A DNA stretch of 57,837 nucleotides from a virus. Numbering within the stretch: the first letter of the stretch is position 1; each line of letters begins with the position of its first letter. The notes under the pieces are model-generated. The model was not told where the DNA came from. It saw only the letters and a program-made list of their open reading frames with translations, and made no database searches. Below are positions 18,055 through 27,026 of the stretch, in pieces. The translations under genes were made by a program, and so were the position numbers. The stretch spans positions 1 through 57,837 of IMG/VR virus record IMGVR_UViG_3300000553_000044. One strand, 5' to 3'.

Positions 18055-20751
18055 TTATTTTCCTTCTAGTGCAGTTAAGCGAGTTGTTAAGTCTGTGATT
18101 AAGGCTTGTTGCTCTTGGATTGCCGCTGTGAGAGTAGCTACTAAAAATGATGTATCAATTCCCTGGTAAATTGGTTTTCCTTCAGTATCTACAGCATCCT
18201 TTTCTCCTGTTACGCAATCAGGAACTATAGCTTGCAATTCGTGGGCAATAAAACCTTGACCTTTTGAGCCATCAGTTTTCCAGCTATAAGTTACTGGTTT
18301 AAGTTGTTGCACTACATTCAATGCATTTTGCATTGGTAATACATTTTCTTTTAATCTATAGTCTGATGATGTATTGAAAGCAGTAGTGCTTCCACCAGAA
18401 GTTATTGTTCCAACAGTTCCATTTGGGTTTACAAAACCAATTTGCGCTGTACTTGTTGTTGAATTACAAATAACTGCTATGCCTGCACTTGTTCCGTTTG
18501 TTGATGGAACTTGTAGAGGGCATGTACCAATTGCTCCATCAGCATAAGCGGTTGTTCTTTGGATTAATACATGACCACCAGAGTCAATACGCATACGTTC
18601 GTTCCAAACGCCAGCACCATAATTCCAAAACTGTAGATTACCTAAGCCTGCTTGAATTGCTATAGTATTGTTGGCAGCGCCATCAGAAAAGGTAATGTTA
18701 GGAGCATTTTGAATTGTAGTGGCAGAGGTAGAGCGATTAATTGCTATATCTTTAGTTGTGTCGGTAGAAGCATAACCTTGAACAGTAAGCCTGCCGTTTG
18801 CTGTAGTGCCGCCAATTAAAACGTTACCAGAAGCATCAATACGCATTCTCTCAGATGCACCAACGCCAAATGCTGTAAATGCAGCAGAGTTTGTTTCATT
18901 GTTGTTTAAATAAAAACCGCCGCTACGATACTTGATAATATCAACTACAGCAGACCCAGTATTTGCTACATTAGATGTTATTAAGCGTAAATCAACAGCT
19001 CCAGTACCTGTGTCAGAGTTGTAAATATCAAAATAACGTGCAGTATTAGGAGCTGTTGCAGTATTGCCAATTTGAATATTTCCGCTATAGTCAATATTCA
19101 TCCTACCAGTATTAGCAGTGCCAAATGCTAAGTATCCAGTAGCAGAAGCTGCTCCTTGAATATAACTAACATTAGAACTAGCATTTCCAGTATTGTTATT
19201 AAATATTAATGCACTTAAATTATCAGATGCTCTACCACGCATTTGAATTGCAGGACTTCCTGATGTTGCTAATACATCTAATGTGTAACTAGGGTTTGTG
19301 ACCCCAATACCCACATTACCAGAGGAGTCAATACGCATCCGTTCGGCGTTGGATGTTCCAAAAGTTAATGGAATGGCATTGTATGTTTTTAAATTAAAAA
19401 CGCCAGTAGCATTGTCTGAATAAACAACAGAACCTCCACCGCCAGCAGCACTAGATGTAATCATCCATAAATTGCCATCATTTGATGCAGTTCTTAATAC
19501 TGCAGTTGCGGATGAACCTGTGTTGCTATTTTGTACTACTGTTGATAAGGTAGAATTTGCAGAAGTTGCAATAGAAATATTACCTGCATTATCAATACGC
19601 ATACGTTCTGTAGGTGTATCAGTAGTACTTGTACCAGTTAAAAACCGCATTGACCATGATCTGGGTGTAGTATCGCCACCATTCGCACCGTACTCAATAG
19701 CACCAGAATAGCGAGTTCCATAATCTGTTCCTGCCCAGTTATTGGAAAATGTAGACCCAAAAGTAATTCTGGAATCTTGACCTAAAGATCCTCCTGCTGG
19801 ACCGATAGATAAATTATTGTTTGTACCTACAGTAGTTCCAGAAACGATTGCTAATCCAGTAGCTAATGAGCTTGGAGTAGTAGTACCAATTCCAACAACC
19901 CCAGCAGCATCAATACGCATACGCTCGGTATTAGCAGAGCCATTATAAAAATATAAAACGCCATTTGAATCGCTTGCTATTCTTGACGTTTGAACTGAGT
20001 TTACTAAAAAATCTAAATAAGCTGCGTTTCCAGTTGCAGAGTTTATAGACAGGTCGGCATAACCAGTAGGAGAATTAATTGCAAATGTTGTATTAGAGCC
20101 TAACCCTAAAGAGGCTTTTTGAGTTTGTGCAAAATCTCTGTAAATAATTCCTGACGCATCAAAATAATTATTTCCGTTGCCCAAGTAATCCAATGTAAAT
20201 CTACTTGCTACACCATTAATAACGACAGCCGTTGTTGAGGCCGTTGCTTGTGTTACTGTGAGCTTTCCTGCTGCTGTGGTAGTTCCAATACCTACGTTAC
20301 CACTTGTATCAATACGAAGTCTTTCGCTACCGCCTGTGTACATTGTTAGTGGTAGGTATGTGCCTGTTCCACGAATCAATGAAGAAATCCGTGAGTCTGA
20401 ACCACCAACAACTATCATTTGTACTTCTGAACCATTTGTTGCTGCTGAATCTGATAATGCGCTTAAGCCAGCATTAGTCGATGTTCCATTTGGAATAATA
20501 AAAAATGTAGTTTGTCCATTGACGGTACTTGTTTGAAATGCAGCACGACTAGCTATAGTAGTGTTACTAAAATCACCAGTAATACGGTTACTAGTTCCAG
20601 TAAAGGTTAGGTTTCCTGAATCAGTAATCCCTGCAAAAGACGGGCTAGCCCCCGATTGATATTTATCAGCGTTTAAATTGCTAAAGTTAGTATCTAACTC
20701 AGTATTTGTAAGGGGGCTTCCCTTTGTATTCCGCAGTACTATCGTGGACAT
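18055..20751 (-). CDS. Tail fibre/spike with S74 intramolecular chaperone
   Basis: An 898-residue protein. The N-terminus (LRNTKGSPLTNTELDTNFSNLN) is a common fibre anchor motif. Residues about 140-780 hold around ten copies of ERMRID-[SA]-[SA]-G-N-[VI]-x-I-G-x-T, each separated by 50-80 variable residues, giving a trimeric beta-structured shaft. The C-terminal about 100 residues (SDYRLKENVLPMQNAL, GFIAHELQAIVPDCVTGEKDAVD, then a coiled coil) are a complete S74 chaperone, with the expected SDxRLKxN start that is the self-cleavage site in the family. It should be released as an autoprocessed trimer on the virion. Confidence 0.92.
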   Translation of the reverse strand: MSTIVLRNTKGSPLTNTELDTNFSNLNADKYQSGASPSFAGITDSGNLTFTGTSNRITGDFSNTTIASRAAFQTSTVNGQTTFFIIPNGTSTNAGLSALSDSAATNGSEVQMIVVGGSDSRISSLIRGTGTYLPLTMYTGGSERLRIDTSGNVGIGTTTAAGKLTVTQATASTTAVVINGVASRFTLDYLGNGNNYFDASGIIYRDFAQTQKASLGLGSNTTFAINSPTGYADLSINSATGNAAYLDFLVNSVQTSRIASDSNGVLYFYNGSANTERMRIDAAGVVGIGTTTPSSLATGLAIVSGTTVGTNNNLSIGPAGGSLGQDSRITFGSTFSNNWAGTDYGTRYSGAIEYGANGGDTTPRSWSMRFLTGTSTTDTPTERMRIDNAGNISIATSANSTLSTVVQNSNTGSSATAVLRTASNDGNLWMITSSAAGGGGSVVYSDNATGVFNLKTYNAIPLTFGTSNAERMRIDSSGNVGIGVTNPSYTLDVLATSGSPAIQMRGRASDNLSALIFNNNTGNASSNVSYIQGAASATGYLAFGTANTGRMNIDYSGNIQIGNTATAPNTARYFDIYNSDTGTGAVDLRLITSNVANTGSAVVDIIKYRSGGFYLNNNETNSAAFTAFGVGASERMRIDASGNVLIGGTTANGRLTVQGYASTDTTKDIAINRSTSATTIQNAPNITFSDGAANNTIAIQAGLGNLQFWNYGAGVWNERMRIDSGGHVLIQRTTAYADGAIGTCPLQVPSTNGTSAGIAVICNSTTSTAQIGFVNPNGTVGTITSGGSTTAFNTSSDYRLKENVLPMQNALNVVQQLKPVTYSWKTDGSKGQGFIAHELQAIVPDCVTGEKDAVDTEGKPIYQGIDTSFLVATLTAAIQEQQALITDLTTRLTALEGK

Positions 20752-20767
20752 AAAAACCCTAGTCTAA

Positions 20768-21217
20768 TTAAGATACTGTTACTGTCCAAGTTACTGTCAT
20801 CGAGTCGCCAGATTGTTTGTTTACTACTGGGAATACGGTATGGCAAAGCATTGTTCCTGCACTAGCAGCATTGAAAATACCAGCTTCAGTAATTGCCCCA
20901 GTACCTACACCTGCTCCAAAAGTAGCAACATAAGTAATAGTGTTAGTTAGCACAGTAGTAGAGATAAGCACTACACGGCTACTAGCAATCTCAGCACCTA
21001 AAGCAGTATCAGCGGCAACGGCAGCTGTAGCTGATGTTCCAACACTCATATTAGACATCGCTGTAGCAGTTGCATCTTTCATTCTGCTAACGATATAGTT
21101 TAGACCTGTTGAAACAACTAAGTTTTTAAAGTCATGTGTTTCACGGATTTTTCCATCAGAGCCTGTAAGAACTACTTGGAGCTCTCCGTTAAATTTTAAT
21201 TTTTCGATTTGTTGCAT
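20768..21217 (-). CDS. Hypothetical tail/fibre structural protein
   Basis: A 149-residue protein. It begins with a beta-rich segment (LKFNGELQVVLTGSDGKI) and contains ITEAGIFNAASAGTMLCHTVFP, a motif seen in phage tail proteins near fibre genes. Ala/Thr-rich central repeats and no cysteine cluster or membrane segment. It lies between two fibre-type genes. Probably a minor tail or fibre-base component; family not named. Confidence 0.65.
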   Translation of the reverse strand: MQQIEKLKFNGELQVVLTGSDGKIRETHDFKNLVVSTGLNYIVSRMKDATATAMSNMSVGTSATAAVAADTALGAEIASSRVVLISTTVLTNTITYVATFGAGVGTGAITEAGIFNAASAGTMLCHTVFPVVNKQSGDSMTVTWTVTVS

Positions 21218-21229
21218 TTTTAAACCTTA

Positions 21230-22315
21230 TTAAAAAGATTGCGATGAGCCTACATAGTCACTAGCAAAATATGAAATATCACAATAGCCTGTTATTACCA
21301 AAAAACCATTGTCAATTTTACTAACTGAATCTGTTAGTTGTTTCCCACTAATAATAACGCTAAAATCGCTTTTTAGCACGGATTCTGCGGATATTTTTCC
21401 ATATGCTAGTGAGGGATCATCATCCAATAGTGCAAGGTGTGTATATAGATCTGCAGGATGAACTAACTCAGTAAAAGTCTTGCTTATTAAAAATGTCTTT
21501 TGCTCTGCTGTTATTGAAGCGTCTGTAAAAGGTTTAGTAGTAGATGTAGTATGAAATTCATTAGTACTAGCTGCATCAACACTTTTCTTTGCGTAGTTAC
21601 TTATAGCAGTATCTGATTTTGAAAACAGTTCAGAAAAACTCTTAGATACACCTAAGGACAATAGTTCTAAAGTACTAGAAGCATCATCTAACGGCTCTTT
21701 TGTATTTCGTATAAAGCTAACAAGCTCACTAGTCTGAGCAGCATCGGAAAGTAATTTATTAAATAAACGTACGCTAGACTCACTAGTAGTTGTTGTATCT
21801 ATAGATACTTTAGAAGATTGTTTTTTTGCTAACTCAGAGCTAGTGGAGCTATCGTTTAATTTCTTACTATTAAAAACATATGCACGTTCTATAGTTGTAG
21901 AGTAATCAGTAGAAGATTTACCTATGGCTAATAACCTACTTTCTGAAGTATTAGCAGGGTCAGCAACTGGTTTAATAAGACTAGATTTTTTTAGATCTAA
22001 TGTGTTTGCGCTATCACTATTTACTTTTTTTAGGGCAATAACACTAATATCAGCTTTAGCTAAAATATCAAAAAGACGCTTATTTACTCCAAGTATAGAG
22101 GTATCGAGTGCATACTTAATATCGATAATAACGGGGTTACGGCCAATCGGATCAGGCTCAGCCATGACCGTCATCAATACGCAGCTTAGCTTAGCTATAG
22201 GAATTAAATAGCTTGTAGTAGCTAAAAACTCATTATGTTCTGCGTTTGCTACTGGTACTTCGATGTATACCGATGCAGCAATTCCGCTTGAAATAGCGCC
22301 TGAGCCAACGGCCAT
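21230..22315 (-). CDS. Structural protein with degenerate internal repeats
   Basis: A 361-residue Ser/Thr/Lys-rich protein. From about residue 85 to 290 it carries repeated units of the form K-x-[LF]-x-[DE]-x-[ASD]-x-[TS]-[ST]-E, such as DDASSTLELLSLGVSKSF and DAASTNEFHTTSTTKPF, each about 30 residues. The C-terminus GYCDISYFASDYVGSSQSF is a conserved ending of tail proteins in freshwater and marine phages (G-Y-C-D-x-x-Y-F-A-x-D-Y-V-G). Probably part of the tail or fibre attachment complex. Confidence 0.65.
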   Translation of the reverse strand: MAVGSGAISSGIAASVYIEVPVANAEHNEFLATTSYLIPIAKLSCVLMTVMAEPDPIGRNPVIIDIKYALDTSILGVNKRLFDILAKADISVIALKKVNSDSANTLDLKKSSLIKPVADPANTSESRLLAIGKSSTDYSTTIERAYVFNSKKLNDSSTSSELAKKQSSKVSIDTTTTSESSVRLFNKLLSDAAQTSELVSFIRNTKEPLDDASSTLELLSLGVSKSFSELFSKSDTAISNYAKKSVDAASTNEFHTTSTTKPFTDASITAEQKTFLISKTFTELVHPADLYTHLALLDDDPSLAYGKISAESVLKSDFSVIISGKQLTDSVSKIDNGFLVITGYCDISYFASDYVGSSQSF

Positions 22316-22696
22316 TTAGAATTCCTGACGGATCTGGAATTTCAGTACGTCATATACAGTTTGGATAGTTCCATCGCTGTAGTCAACGACAATTTCACCT
22401 TCATAGTTACCTGCTGGTTGGTTTAAATCTCCAACTGCCCAAGGAAACTGAGCACGTCCGCCTTTGCCAGGGACGTTATATGGGGCTGTAGAGTTAATTG
22501 TTCCATCGTCAAGAACAATTCCCGCTAACTTAATAGCAATAGATGTTGCCAAGATCGTAGTTGTACCAACTGCACGAAACTTCAATAGTACTGTTGCCGC
22601 ACTAATATCAATTGGGTCACCTGTTGCAGTATCAGTCAGGCTAATCACGATTAACGGCTTAGTATCCCCTTGGACTAGTAAAATTTTATCGCTCAT
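22316..22696 (-). CDS. Small beta-sandwich tail protein, BppU N-terminal-like
   Basis: A 126-residue protein. The pattern QGDTKPLIVISLTDTATGDPIDISAATVLLKFR...YEGEIVVDYSDGTIQTV matches the small beta-sandwich domain seen at the N-terminus of baseplate upper proteins and in isolated tail proteins (Q-G-D-t-x-P-x-[IL] ... G-x-Y-x-x-x-[IV]). It overlaps the start region of the upstream adaptor by four bases. It probably joins a fibre to the tail. Confidence 0.7.
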   Translation of the reverse strand: MSDKILLVQGDTKPLIVISLTDTATGDPIDISAATVLLKFRAVGTTTILATSIAIKLAGIVLDDGTINSTAPYNVPGKGGRAQFPWAVGDLNQPAGNYEGEIVVDYSDGTIQTVYDVLKFQIRQEF

Positions 22697-23340
22697 ACAA
22701 ACCTCGCAAATTCAACCTGTACCGCAGAACGGGACAAGCCTTTATTAATATTCGTTCTTACAGATGAAATAGCCTCAAGGAACTTACGTTCATATTCAAT
22801 TGATGAGGGCTTATCAAAATAAGGTTGTTTTGGAGTGCCATAGAGACGAGCTCTAGCTCCATAGGAAATGTACTCTAGGTAAGACTCATAAATGTCTTGG
22901 TCAACCCCAGTTGATGCTCTAGTTGGGGCTAGCGCAACTCGCATAGTAAGTCCTGAGGAGTTATTTACTAGCGGAGCAGGTACTAGCATGATTTCGCTTG
23001 GGATAATCTGAGTTATGTATAGAGGGCTAGAAACTAATGCTCTCCAGTCAGTAAACCTATACATTCTTGTAAGCTCTTCAGTACTTTTAGGGATAAGTAA
23101 AACTCCGTTAAACCATGCTTCAATAACGCTAACTAATTTAGTCCCTGAGGGTGTGTCAATACTGCAAGATGATTGCCCTGCATATACCATCTGAGGGTCA
23201 AGGTCTACTTGCCAATAACGTGTTTTTTCACAGAACTCTATACAAGCTTGCTTAATAGCATTTGTAGCTAGTAATTCTGGAACATCAGGGCAGTACTGCA
23301 TTACCTCTGGTAGAAAGACATCATAGGATACGGTGCTCAT
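22693..23340 (-). CDS. Tail adaptor-like protein (tail tubular A / gp4-like)
   Basis: A 215-residue protein. The N-terminus (LPEVMQYCPDVPELLATNAIKQACIEFCEKTRYWQ) is the helical start of head-to-tail adaptors such as T7 gp11 and P22 gp4, with the usual A-x-x-x-F-C-x-x-[ST]-x-x-[WY]. A beta-rich centre and a C-terminal helical region (SYLEYISYGARARLY) follow. It overlaps neighbours by four bases on each side and sits third of three adaptor-type genes after the capsid. It probably binds below the portal. Confidence 0.75.
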   Translation of the reverse strand: MSTVSYDVFLPEVMQYCPDVPELLATNAIKQACIEFCEKTRYWQVDLDPQMVYAGQSSCSIDTPSGTKLVSVIEAWFNGVLLIPKSTEELTRMYRFTDWRALVSSPLYITQIIPSEIMLVPAPLVNNSSGLTMRVALAPTRASTGVDQDIYESYLEYISYGARARLYGTPKQPYFDKPSSIEYERKFLEAISSVRTNINKGLSRSAVQVEFARFV

Positions 23341-24023
23341 GACTCAGCTCCAGGTTGTGTAGTATTACGAGATGGAGTCAGTGAGAGATTAGGAGAATTA
23401 TCCGACTCTGCTTTTTCTTTTGCTCCAAGAGCTGCTGAGAATGAACTCCAATATCCTTGAGCCACTTGTAATGCAGCAGGATCACCTACTTCTTTGCTAA
23501 ATGCTCTGAACAAAATGTAATCAAGAATTGTTGTCTGCAAAATATCATTAACAGAAATTGATTGGGTTTCACTAGTTAAGTCTGTTGGGACTTTTGCATA
23601 GTTAAGTTGGATATACCCAGTACCTGTATTAGGGGGATAAACCCAAAATGCAGTTTGGTCTTGAATATCGTACATATAGCTTTTTGCTACTGAAGTTGCG
23701 CTATCGTAGTGCCAGCCTGGATTAAAACTATCCATAGCTTCTTTAGAAGTAATGCGAATCGCTCGTCCTGGAGCAGTACCTGTAATACCCATATTCCTAT
23801 ATACATCAAGTAGTACCCAACCATCAATAGGTATAGTTTGTCTACTACCTGGAATTAGTTGCACTACTGTTGTTGCATTTGAAGAATTAGGGGCGATTAA
23901 TATAATCTGGCGTTGCCCATCATTGAGATACCCAAGTAACTCTGAACGTGGCCATTTAATATTGTTTTGGTCAGTAAGTAACTTAGCTGCCTTATTAATT
24001 ATGGTGGAGGCTAATACTGACAT
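23337..24023 (-). CDS. Phage adaptor protein, DUF6682-like (copy 1)
   Basis: A 228-residue protein. TIINKAAKLLTDQNNIKWPRSELLGYLNDGQRQI is the hallmark N-terminus of DUF6682 adaptors. It has a clear paralogue directly upstream (24023-24652): both share I-I-N-K-A, [KR]W-x-R-[SA]-E-L-L, IP-[IM]-DGW-[VL]-L, R-N-M-G and F-W-V-Y-P-P. The Ser/Pro/Asn-rich C-terminus is unique to this copy. It probably forms part of the connector between portal and nozzle. Confidence 0.8.
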   Translation of the reverse strand: MSVLASTIINKAAKLLTDQNNIKWPRSELLGYLNDGQRQIILIAPNSSNATTVVQLIPGSRQTIPIDGWVLLDVYRNMGITGTAPGRAIRITSKEAMDSFNPGWHYDSATSVAKSYMYDIQDQTAFWVYPPNTGTGYIQLNYAKVPTDLTSETQSISVNDILQTTILDYILFRAFSKEVGDPAALQVAQGYWSSFSAALGAKEKAESDNSPNLSLTPSRNTTQPGAES

Positions 24024-24652
24024 TATGCGGCTTCCTTATCGATTATCCCCAACATGGCATTGAAGGTACTTAAGTAACCAGCAGCAAGTTGTAATCCAGC
24101 AGCATATTCTGCATCTTTTGAGCATGCTTTATACATAACGTAATCAAGCAACGCTGGCTCATAAACGTCTAATACTGTGATTACAGAGGACTCTGTAGTT
24201 AACTCAGTTGGGGTTTGTGAATACACAACTTCGATCTTGTTGCCTGAAGCGTCCGCAGGGGGATATACCCAGAATACATTTTTAAGTATTGGTGCATATG
24301 AATATGCTACTGCTGAACCTGTTGCTGTATCGCTAGACCAAGTTGGGTTATTTTTTGTAAGTTCTTCTTCCTGAACCAATTGCAATACACGTCCTGATGA
24401 AGTTCCAGAAGAACCCATATTGCGATTAGCTCTTATTAAAAGCCAGCCATCCATAGGGATAGTTTGTTTAATCCCGGGTACTGTTGTTACCATACCTGTT
24501 GTTGCCCCAGTACTTGGAGCGGCTAAAATCATTACCCTTTGGGCATCACTTAGCCATGTGAGTAATTCTGCACGAGTCCAGCGGACAGCACTAAGGTCAT
24601 TCAGTTGAATAACTGCTTTATTAATAATCGACGCTGCAGTAAGTGTGCCCAT
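24023..24652 (-). CDS. Phage adaptor protein, DUF6682-like (copy 2)
   Basis: Read from the ATG at 24652 (209 residues), since the longer frame from 24661 begins with TTG just after a hairpin and GGAA precedes the ATG. It is a diverged tandem copy of the downstream adaptor: SIINKAVIQLNDLSAVRWTRAELL, IPMDGWLLIRANRNMG and VFWVYPP align with it throughout. The two genes overlap by one base. Paired paralogous adaptors could form two stacked or alternating rings, or one may be a relic. Which one is essential cannot be told. Confidence 0.78.
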   Translation of the reverse strand: MGTLTAASIINKAVIQLNDLSAVRWTRAELLTWLSDAQRVMILAAPSTGATTGMVTTVPGIKQTIPMDGWLLIRANRNMGSSGTSSGRVLQLVQEEELTKNNPTWSSDTATGSAVAYSYAPILKNVFWVYPPADASGNKIEVVYSQTPTELTTESSVITVLDVYEPALLDYVMYKACSKDAEYAAGLQLAAGYLSTFNAMLGIIDKEAA

Positions 24653-24670
24653 ATATTCCAATAGTCAAAG

Positions 24671-24690
24671 CAAGGGCCGAAGCCCTGCTT
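24671..24690 (-). terminator. Hairpin with UUCG loop after the capsid-region genes
   Basis: On the minus strand AGCAGGGC-TTCG-GCCCTTGCT folds into a GC-rich stem with a TTCG tetraloop and one bulge, followed by TTTGACT. It lies between the 83-aa gene and the adaptor genes. It resembles the partial terminator placed after the capsid gene in T7-type phages, which lowers expression of downstream tail genes. Position and fold are seen; function is inferred. Confidence 0.55.
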
Positions 24691-24691
24691 A

Positions 24692-24943
24692 TTAAGGTGT
24701 TACATCTAGTTCAGCATCAATAGCTGGCATAGCTGTAGTAGCCCAAATGCCTTGCTGAACCATTACATCCAAATTTGCTGCTGTTTTATTAACGTCATAC
24801 GCATGAATAGCTTGAGCTTGAGTTACTGAAAACCCAGCTGTTACTAAACCATTAGTGTTATCGCCATTAGTGTCTTCATCAATAACGGCTTGCGCTTGTG
24901 GAAGCGACATACCGCTTGAAACTAAGTCATCAATTAAAGCCAT
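24692..24943 (-). CDS. Small head-associated hypothetical protein
   Basis: An 83-residue acidic protein (pattern SSGMSLPQAQAVIDEDTNGD and TAGFSVTQAQAIHAYD: two similar units of about 30 residues, each with [FM]-S-[LV]-x-Q-A-Q-A-[VI]). The duplicated Q-A-Q-A-x-I motif suggests a helical repeat. CTATAGGAGAAC precedes the ATG, a good ribosome site. It lies between hairpins, directly after the major capsid gene, so it may be a minor head or decoration protein. Family not known. Confidence 0.65.
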   Translation of the reverse strand: MALIDDLVSSGMSLPQAQAVIDEDTNGDNTNGLVTAGFSVTQAQAIHAYDVNKTAANLDVMVQQGIWATTAMPAIDAELDVTP

Positions 24944-24961
24944 TTTGTTCTCCTATAGATA

Positions 24962-24989
24962 GGATGGGTGGGTTTTACCCCACCCTACC
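24962..24989 (-). terminator. GC-rich hairpin directly after the capsid gene
   Basis: GGGTGGG and CCCACCC form a 7-bp stem, extended by GG/CC across a small mismatch, around a short loop (plus-strand centre about 24975). It begins within a few bases of the capsid stop at 24992. No U-tract follows (the next bases are the ribosome site of the 83-aa gene), so it may protect the capsid mRNA 3-prime end or be an RNA-processing signal rather than a strong terminator. Confidence 0.5.
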
Positions 24990-24991
24990 AA

Positions 24992-25993
24992 TTAACCTGC
25001 TGCTACTAAGAGAGCTACTGCATCTGGCTGAGCTACTGCACATCCGTATACGTTTAAGCCACGAACCAATGTACCGAAGTCATTAGGATTCTGGAGGCTT
25101 TCAACCTTAGCGATTTGTGAAGCAAATGTGATACCAGACTTATGGCCAGCCATAATTGCATGACGCTTAGCAGAAGTATTAACTCCGCCAGTCCATGAAA
25201 CGTTAGCAGCTGCACGTGGTGTTAAGTTACTTACATAAACAGTGAAGCGGTCAATAGAACCAATTTTGCCGTTACGCAATACGCTTGTACCGTCGCCCAT
25301 GAACTGAGCTTGTGCCAAGTTAGATTGCATCAAGATTTGACGCTCTGTAGGAGTGATAATTAACCAACGATCTGTTTCAGGAACGTTTGCTTCGTCTAAT
25401 ACTGAAGACAATGCAGTGATGTTTGAAAGGATGTTAGAAGCTGTCAAGGTAACAGGAGTTGCATCTGTACCGAGGTTATAGCCACCAGAGATCTTACCTG
25501 CTGTTGCGCCTTGGTTAGTAGCTGCGCCACCGTTGAAAGTGCTAAGCAATACATCTTGGTCAATCTTGATCTTCATTTGCATTGCAGCGTCATTGGTGAA
25601 TACATCCATCAATTTTGGCTTAGCTTGCAATTCGAGCAAGTTATTAACGTTCACACCGAAATACTTACCTTTGTTGATTGTCAAAGTAAGTGTAGATGGA
25701 GCTGGTACTTCGTAAGCCAAGTTTTGACCAACAGAGTAGTTGTTAATAGTGATGGTTGGGATTGTATTGATAATTACTGTATCACCAATACCAGAGATGT
25801 CGCCTTGCCAATCAGTGTTAGCGATTTCGCCAAATACTGTAGATGCGTAGAACTTCTCAGCCAATTTACCAGACCAGAGAGCTGGGATAAACGAACCAGA
25901 GTAAGCAGTACCTGAGTATGCTGTTTGGCCAGCTGGTGAATTAAAACCACCAGAGTTAATGGGGTAGGTTGCTGCTGCGGTAATTGTAGACAT
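24992..25993 (-). CDS. Major capsid protein
   Basis: A 333-residue protein. It matches HK97-fold coat proteins of short-tailed phages: Ala/Ser/Gly-rich N-terminus, IPALWSGKLAEKFYASTVFGEIANTDW, GDTVIINTIPTITINNY, then LTLTINKGKYFGVNVNNL and the KIDQDVL helix. Late landmarks are RWLIITPTERQILMQS and GSIDRFTVYVSNL, the usual coat-protein receptor-strand region. It lies between scaffold and adaptors, has AAAGGAAA before its ATG, and is followed by a strong hairpin. Codon choice appears more uniform than in neighbours, as expected of a highly expressed gene; I did not measure this. Confidence 0.92.
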   Translation of the reverse strand: MSTITAAATYPINSGGFNSPAGQTAYSGTAYSGSFIPALWSGKLAEKFYASTVFGEIANTDWQGDISGIGDTVIINTIPTITINNYSVGQNLAYEVPAPSTLTLTINKGKYFGVNVNNLLELQAKPKLMDVFTNDAAMQMKIKIDQDVLLSTFNGGAATNQGATAGKISGGYNLGTDATPVTLTASNILSNITALSSVLDEANVPETDRWLIITPTERQILMQSNLAQAQFMGDGTSVLRNGKIGSIDRFTVYVSNLTPRAAANVSWTGGVNTSAKRHAIMAGHKSGITFASQIAKVESLQNPNDFGTLVRGLNVYGCAVAQPDAVALLVAAG

Positions 25994-26048
25994 ATTATTT
26001 CCTTTTGAGATGCCTTGTTACTAATTAGTCGCTACCCCATTTAGAGAG

Positions 26049-27011
26049 TTATCGAACTCTTCCTTCAGAGATAGCGGATTGGATTTCCTGCTCAATACGT
26101 GCCGCTTCTTCTGTGCTTAGAAACCCACGTCGCTTATCTGAATAAAATCTTTCGACATCTGAATTACTCCAGAGTTTGAAACTTGATTCAGTAGCAGTCG
26201 TTGTCGCTTGAGCCCTAGAGCGTGTCGGCGTTACTTGACTCTGAAGTTGTTCACTTGGTTTTGGTTTATTTTGTTGAGAGGTAGGAGCTAACGTTGCTTT
26301 GTAAGCATTGAAAATCGTGGCTACACGATTGGAATCAAAAGCTTCTGCTGCACTAGTTAGAGCCATTTGGCGGGGAATTCCATAAACTGCATCTACTTCA
26401 CCAAGCCACTGTAAAAATGCAGGGTCAGTATTTAACTGCTCCCACTCAGGTACTCGTTGTCCTAGACTCATCAAAAATCTATCCTGATCGGATACACCCT
26501 GACGACTGGAAACACTTCCTAATTGCTCATTAATCCTATCTATCTGACTTACTAACTCTGCTTCACGTTGTCTAAATGTTTGCACTTTAGATTCAGTTGC
26601 TCGATCAATAAGATCCAATAAATCACTTCCGAATGCTTCTTTGTCTTGTTCAGTGACTAGAGACTTAACGGGTTCCGGTTGTCGTTGTTCTGCTTTAGCT
26701 CTTAAGGATGCTTGTTCTGTTAGGAACTGCTGTTGTTGCGCTTTCATCTCCCGCAAATCTGCATGCAATCTTGGAACTTCTGCTTCAAACTTTCCTTGGA
26801 GCACGTGGTATTTTCTTTCCCATGTCTCTTCTGGAATCTGGTTAACCTGTTGAGGCTCATTTGGAATTACTTCATTTGCCTGGGGTACTGGATCAATTGA
26901 TTGGGATTCGGTGCTAGTCTCTGGTTGTTTACCAGGCTCTTCACCTTGTAGTCCTGCTGCAATACGATCTGCTTCTTCTGCTTGTTGCTGTACAGCCTTT
27001 GGCAATGCCAT
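26049..27011 (-). CDS. Capsid scaffolding protein
   Basis: A 320-residue, Gln/Glu-rich, highly charged protein. It has a low-complexity N-terminus with many Pro/Gln/Glu, coiled coil at about 68-155 (WERKYHVLQGKFEAEVPRLH, then REMKAQQQQFLTEQA), and a basic/helical C-terminus (SNSDVERFYSDKRRGFLSTEEAARIEQEI) that in scaffolds contacts the coat protein. It lies directly ahead of the major capsid gene, the universal position. AAGGAGATAGGAAT precedes the ATG. It should be removed from the procapsid on packaging. Confidence 0.88.
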   Translation of the reverse strand: MALPKAVQQQAEEADRIAAGLQGEEPGKQPETSTESQSIDPVPQANEVIPNEPQQVNQIPEETWERKYHVLQGKFEAEVPRLHADLREMKAQQQQFLTEQASLRAKAEQRQPEPVKSLVTEQDKEAFGSDLLDLIDRATESKVQTFRQREAELVSQIDRINEQLGSVSSRQGVSDQDRFLMSLGQRVPEWEQLNTDPAFLQWLGEVDAVYGIPRQMALTSAAEAFDSNRVATIFNAYKATLAPTSQQNKPKPSEQLQSQVTPTRSRAQATTTATESSFKLWSNSDVERFYSDKRRGFLSTEEAARIEQEIQSAISEGRVR

Positions 27012-27026
27012 ATTCCTATCTCCTTC

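Noticed and set aside
11780-20700. CRISPR-like spaced repeats in the fibre genes
   Set aside because: The repeats are in frame, encode protein repeats and vary mainly at third positions; no conserved palindromic repeat with unique spacers.
25511-25915. 134-aa plus-strand frame opposite the capsid gene
   Set aside because: Lies fully within the major capsid gene on the other strand, has no ribosome site and no recognisable domain.
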